Shown here: positions 60,882 to 64,000 of the stretch, in pieces
Position numbering within the stretch: position 1 is the stretch's first letter
Layout of the letters: every line of letters starts with the position of its first letter
From: Cloeon dipterum
Taxonomy: Eukaryota > Arthropoda > Insecta > Ephemeroptera > Baetidae
Assembly (NCBI RefSeq): GCF_949628265.1
Contig: NC_088789.1
Span: 9,788,886-9,852,885 of the forward strand
Length of the DNA stretch: 64,000 nucleotides
Direction of reading: 5' to 3'
Translations under genes and position numbers: made by a program
The notes under the pieces: model-generated
The model's database searches: none
What the model was told of the DNA's origin: nothing
Seen by the model: the letters and a program-made list of their open reading frames with translations, nothing else

Positions 60882-63213
60882 TTAGCTGATGCCGCCCACA
60901 GGGGCGGAGGTCGCCTCCGCCTGCTTTTCGCTCCAGCTGGGGCCTTGCAGACTCGCCTCCAGCTCCATCAGCTGGCCCACAAAGTTGAGGTTGGGCGAGA
61001 TTATGGACCGGATTTCCTTGACGCGGCGGTACGCCTCGTACATGGAAATGCGCTCGAGGCGCATCATGTAGGCAATGGCGATGGTGGGCGAGCGCGAAAC
61101 GCCTGCCTGGCAGTGCAACAGCACGCGTTCACCTTTTTTGCGAGCTGCCTCTGTGGACAAAAACAAATTTCGCATTAGAAATGCTGTGACTAACCGCACA
61201 TGAGACAACAAGGTTAAAGTGTTTTTTTACAGCCTGGCATTATTTTTACTGATAAGAATGACGGATGAGTAGTTGGGATTTTCCCTTAATGAAATCAGTA
61301 AGTTCAATGGAAAAAAGACACGGAACAAGAGAAGACAAGCTTAAACTATGGTCTTAAAACCTGAACAAACTAGAATATTTAGTTTGCGATTTTTTTTCAA
61401 ACAATGGTTTTTGGATTTGTGGGCCAAGTTGCGTGGTTAGAAACAGCAACTAAATGAGTACAAGAGCAATTGTTCCACGGTTTCAGATAATGAATTACAA
61501 AAGACAAAATGATAATGAGTACAAAGTGTCGAGGAAGTTTGATGAATCAGCGTGAGCGCTAAAATATTACCAATTAAGGCACTATTTCCTTCCTCAATGC
61601 GTCAATCCATACTTAGATTCTCTTATCACTCTTATCGCAATGACTTTTCAAATTTTAATTTTGTGTTAATTTCGCGCACGCAAATTGATGCACAGTGAGC
61701 ACTACAAAAAATCTAATTTCAGTGGGTTCTACTGCACTCTACTTTTCTACGTTATCGTTAGGGTTCGCCGTATGCACTGATATCGTGTTATCAGTAAATG
61801 CACACACGAAGTGCCACCATTGTGCACAAGAGAGCCCACACTCCAAAATAGATTAGTTGACAATTTCTCCGCAAAAAACAAAACTTGTGAAAGTCATAGT
61901 TAACATAAAAGACTCACCAATAAAGCTAAAGGCCTCCTCAAAAAATTGTTTCATGTTTTGACTGCAGTTGTCGGTGGCTGCGATGATTTTAGTCTCCAAG
62001 AGTGGCTGGACCGGCGATTCCTCGTCGGCAGAGATGGCCAATATGCGAGAGATGCTGTGGTCTGCCAACTTTTGGCGGTCACGCGCGTCACTGGCGTTGC
62101 CTAGGTACAGGTGGGGCAGAATGCGGGAGATGGGGTGCTTGTGCAGATCGTAACTTGGTGGTTCTTCAGGCGCTGAGGAGATGAGGGTGGTTTCGCAGTG
62201 CTCATGGTACTGACGCTGGAACTCTGAGTGCCCACCTAAATGATCGAAAAAAAGAGTTATAATGTAAATACGGATAATTTTTTTTAATTATCGCCATCTA
62301 GCTAATTTGGAAGCTTTTTTAATCTTTATCAGAACTTGTTGAAACGTTTTTAAACCAATGGGTCATTGAAGATAACTCCAGTTAAATGTATTTCTAGTTT
62401 TTTCTAGAGTGGAAGCCAAAGCCACTTGACTGTCAAGCTGTCAATCCAGCAAGTTTCTCTTTTTGTTGGTGGCTTTATTTTAAGTCTTTTAGGTGCCATA
62501 GTGACGTCATATTCTTATAAAAATAAAAATTAATGACAACATACCTATCAAAACGGCAGGCTCGCGGTTCTCCTCCACCAACGAGGTGAGAGCCAGAAAT
62601 AGAGGGTGTGTGGACGACAGCTTGTCGAATTCTACCGTACTCTGGTCGTAGACAATAATTTCCTTGTAATGTCGCTTACGCAGCGCTTCTTTCACCTCCT
62701 TTGATGATGCAAGTTCACTGAGAAGGCTCCGCTTTGACAGCCTTTTGCGGCTGATCCGGTCCTGCAAGAAGAGCGTAATGAATTAAATCGACCAAGAAAA
62801 TAAATACAAGTTTAATTATCAGGGGGTTATTTTTTCCTTCTTTCTAACCAAGAGAGTAATTTACTTTGTGTCTACCGCGCATGCGCAGGGTGTTACATAA
62901 TTTTTCATCCAAAATAGCAGCCCACCTGGCAATTGATGTTGACAGAGCCAGCAATGTGACTTAGGTTGAAGGCCAAAAAGGGCCGGATGTCGATGAGTAG
63001 AATTCCGTTTCCACCACCCGTACTGAGGCTGCGCGCGAGGGAGGCGCAGTCAAGGGCGCGCACCTTGCGCAGCACCATGGAACGGTGCAAGGTGGATGAG
63101 TCGCAGCACGGCGAGGTGGGCAGCGACTGCGGCTCCAGCCTGCAGCGCTTTACCTCCGGCGAGGACGTTGACGGCGCCAGCAGCGGGCTCTTGAAGATGC
63201 TGCAACAAAGCAT
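60882..63213 (-). CDS. DUSP10/MKP-5-like dual-specificity MAP kinase phosphatase
   Basis: Dephosphorylates Thr and Tyr of activated stress MAP kinases (JNK/p38 by family precedent). Four exons: 62926-63213, 62545-62761, 61918-62235 and 60882-61150, 1092 nt, 363 aa if the ATG at 63213 is used. An N-terminal rhodanese/CH2-like docking domain ([19 protein letters not shown], then basic ISRKRLSKR) precedes the catalytic domain (ILPHLYLGN, general-acid region ATDNCSQN, loop HCQAGVSRS with Cys288). [22 protein letters not shown] and [14 protein letters not shown] resemble vertebrate DUSP10. The sequence just after the ATG (TTTGTTGCAG) is itself a good acceptor, so the true start may be in an upstream exon outside the mapped part. 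Intron 3 is 767 bp. Confidence 0.9.
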
Positions 63214-64000
63214 CGTGGGTTCACGATTAGACGATTGTCGAATGATGGCTGTTGCGTCGCAACCGCTCGATATTATTTATTTTAACTCGGCGGCTAATCT
63301 GAGGCAGATAATTTTTTAATTTGTCAGCTGATAACCCAACCGCTCAGGAGAGCTTTTAGCCGCTCAATGGTTCCCTTAATAACTTTCTAGATTATGAACG
63401 GAGGCGTAAAATGAGATAGTGATTCACGTCGCAATTCGTTTGAAATTTTGTATAGTCATATTAATCAATAGCACCGGAATTTCCTTAAACGTTATTTTTG
63501 GGCCCAGGTGTTGAAGTCAGTGCTCAAGTTAATATTAGGTAGCAAAATGCAATAAAAACAATACTAAAATTGGTGTCACTTAAAAACCAGGCAATTCTTT
63601 ACCTTTCCCGTCATTTTATTCAAGCCCAAATATGAAAAGCCAGAAAATTAAGATATTTTCAAACCAGCTACTACTTTCGTGGAGTTTTCCACTGCACTAA
63701 TTTTTCTATAGCCATTTCATAAACATTACATATCGCTCCCAATTGAACCGGTCAACTGGCTGCATTCGATTACGTGCATGAAGACAGCAAATTGATGTGG
63801 CCTTCGAGCTCATCACTGTTGTTGTATGTGCGATTAAATTTGCATGTTTACCGTTTTGCAAGAGAGGAATAAAATTACCCATCACGCATTGCGAAAATCG
63901 CACGCTAGCCTTTCTGCACGCAATCTTTGAGTGCTAAAGAGAAGTTTTCGAGCCGCGATGATGATTTGGCAAAGGGTATGGTATTTTTAAAACTCGATCT
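63214..64000. other. 5' flank or first intron of the DUSP10-like gene
   Basis: No coding exon recognised; a 65-codon minus-strand frame near 63903 has no supporting features. Confidence 0.5.

Overview
This is a 64 kb piece of an arthropod nuclear genome, most likely an insect. Genes have many short introns (often 50-100 bp, GT-AG), coding exons are GC-richer than the AT-rich surroundings, and several products match insect families: a group VI chitinase (Cht6), an A-type muscarinic receptor, a fatty acyl-CoA reductase and brachyurin-like serine protease homologs. Exon ends were set by eye from splice signals. Every complete coding model sums to a multiple of three. No rRNA, tRNA, CRISPR array, prokaryotic operon or capsid/envelope-bearing element was seen.

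Layout, left to right. (1) 1-2737 (-): 5' half of a Cht6-like chitinase whose 3' end lies off the window. A splice acceptor abuts its ATG, so an untranslated exon must lie upstream; the best candidate is near 19.8-19.9 kb, which would make 2.7-19.8 kb one 17 kb intron. (2) 22.2-24.9 kb (-): fatty acyl-CoA reductase, 483 aa, with one probable GC-AG intron. (3) 26.9-29.8 kb (-): XK-related membrane protein, 557 aa. (4) 30.6-42.8 kb (-): five tandem paralogous short-chain dehydrogenases (3-ketoacyl-CoA reductase/HSD17B12-like; called SDR-A to SDR-E here), interrupted between C and D by an unrelated charged coiled-coil gene. (5) 44.7-48.0 kb (+): two tandem secreted S1 protease homologs, both with the catalytic His changed to Gln. 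(6) 48.3-52.5 kb (-): SMYD4-like TPR/MYND/SET protein. (7) 53.7-56.3 kb (-): muscarinic acetylcholine receptor A. (8) 60.9-63.2 kb (-): DUSP10/MKP-5-like MAP kinase phosphatase.

FAR and the SDR array are both of types that handle long-chain acyl chains, so 22-43 kb may be a lipid or cuticular-wax neighbourhood (inference). The remaining genes look functionally unrelated. Repeats include two copies of a short foldback MITE (4.3 kb, 43.0 kb), two copies of a second TIR element (21.4 kb, 26.3 kb), three partial copies of an unclassified dispersed repeat (24.3, 40.3, 50.5 kb), a LINE 3'-end remnant (44.2 kb) and a 93 bp CA microsatellite. No wholly new system is evident. The most unusual items are the paired His-to-Gln protease homologs, the SDR array with fixed internal exon lengths, and the intruding coiled-coil gene with an X-box-like site upstream.
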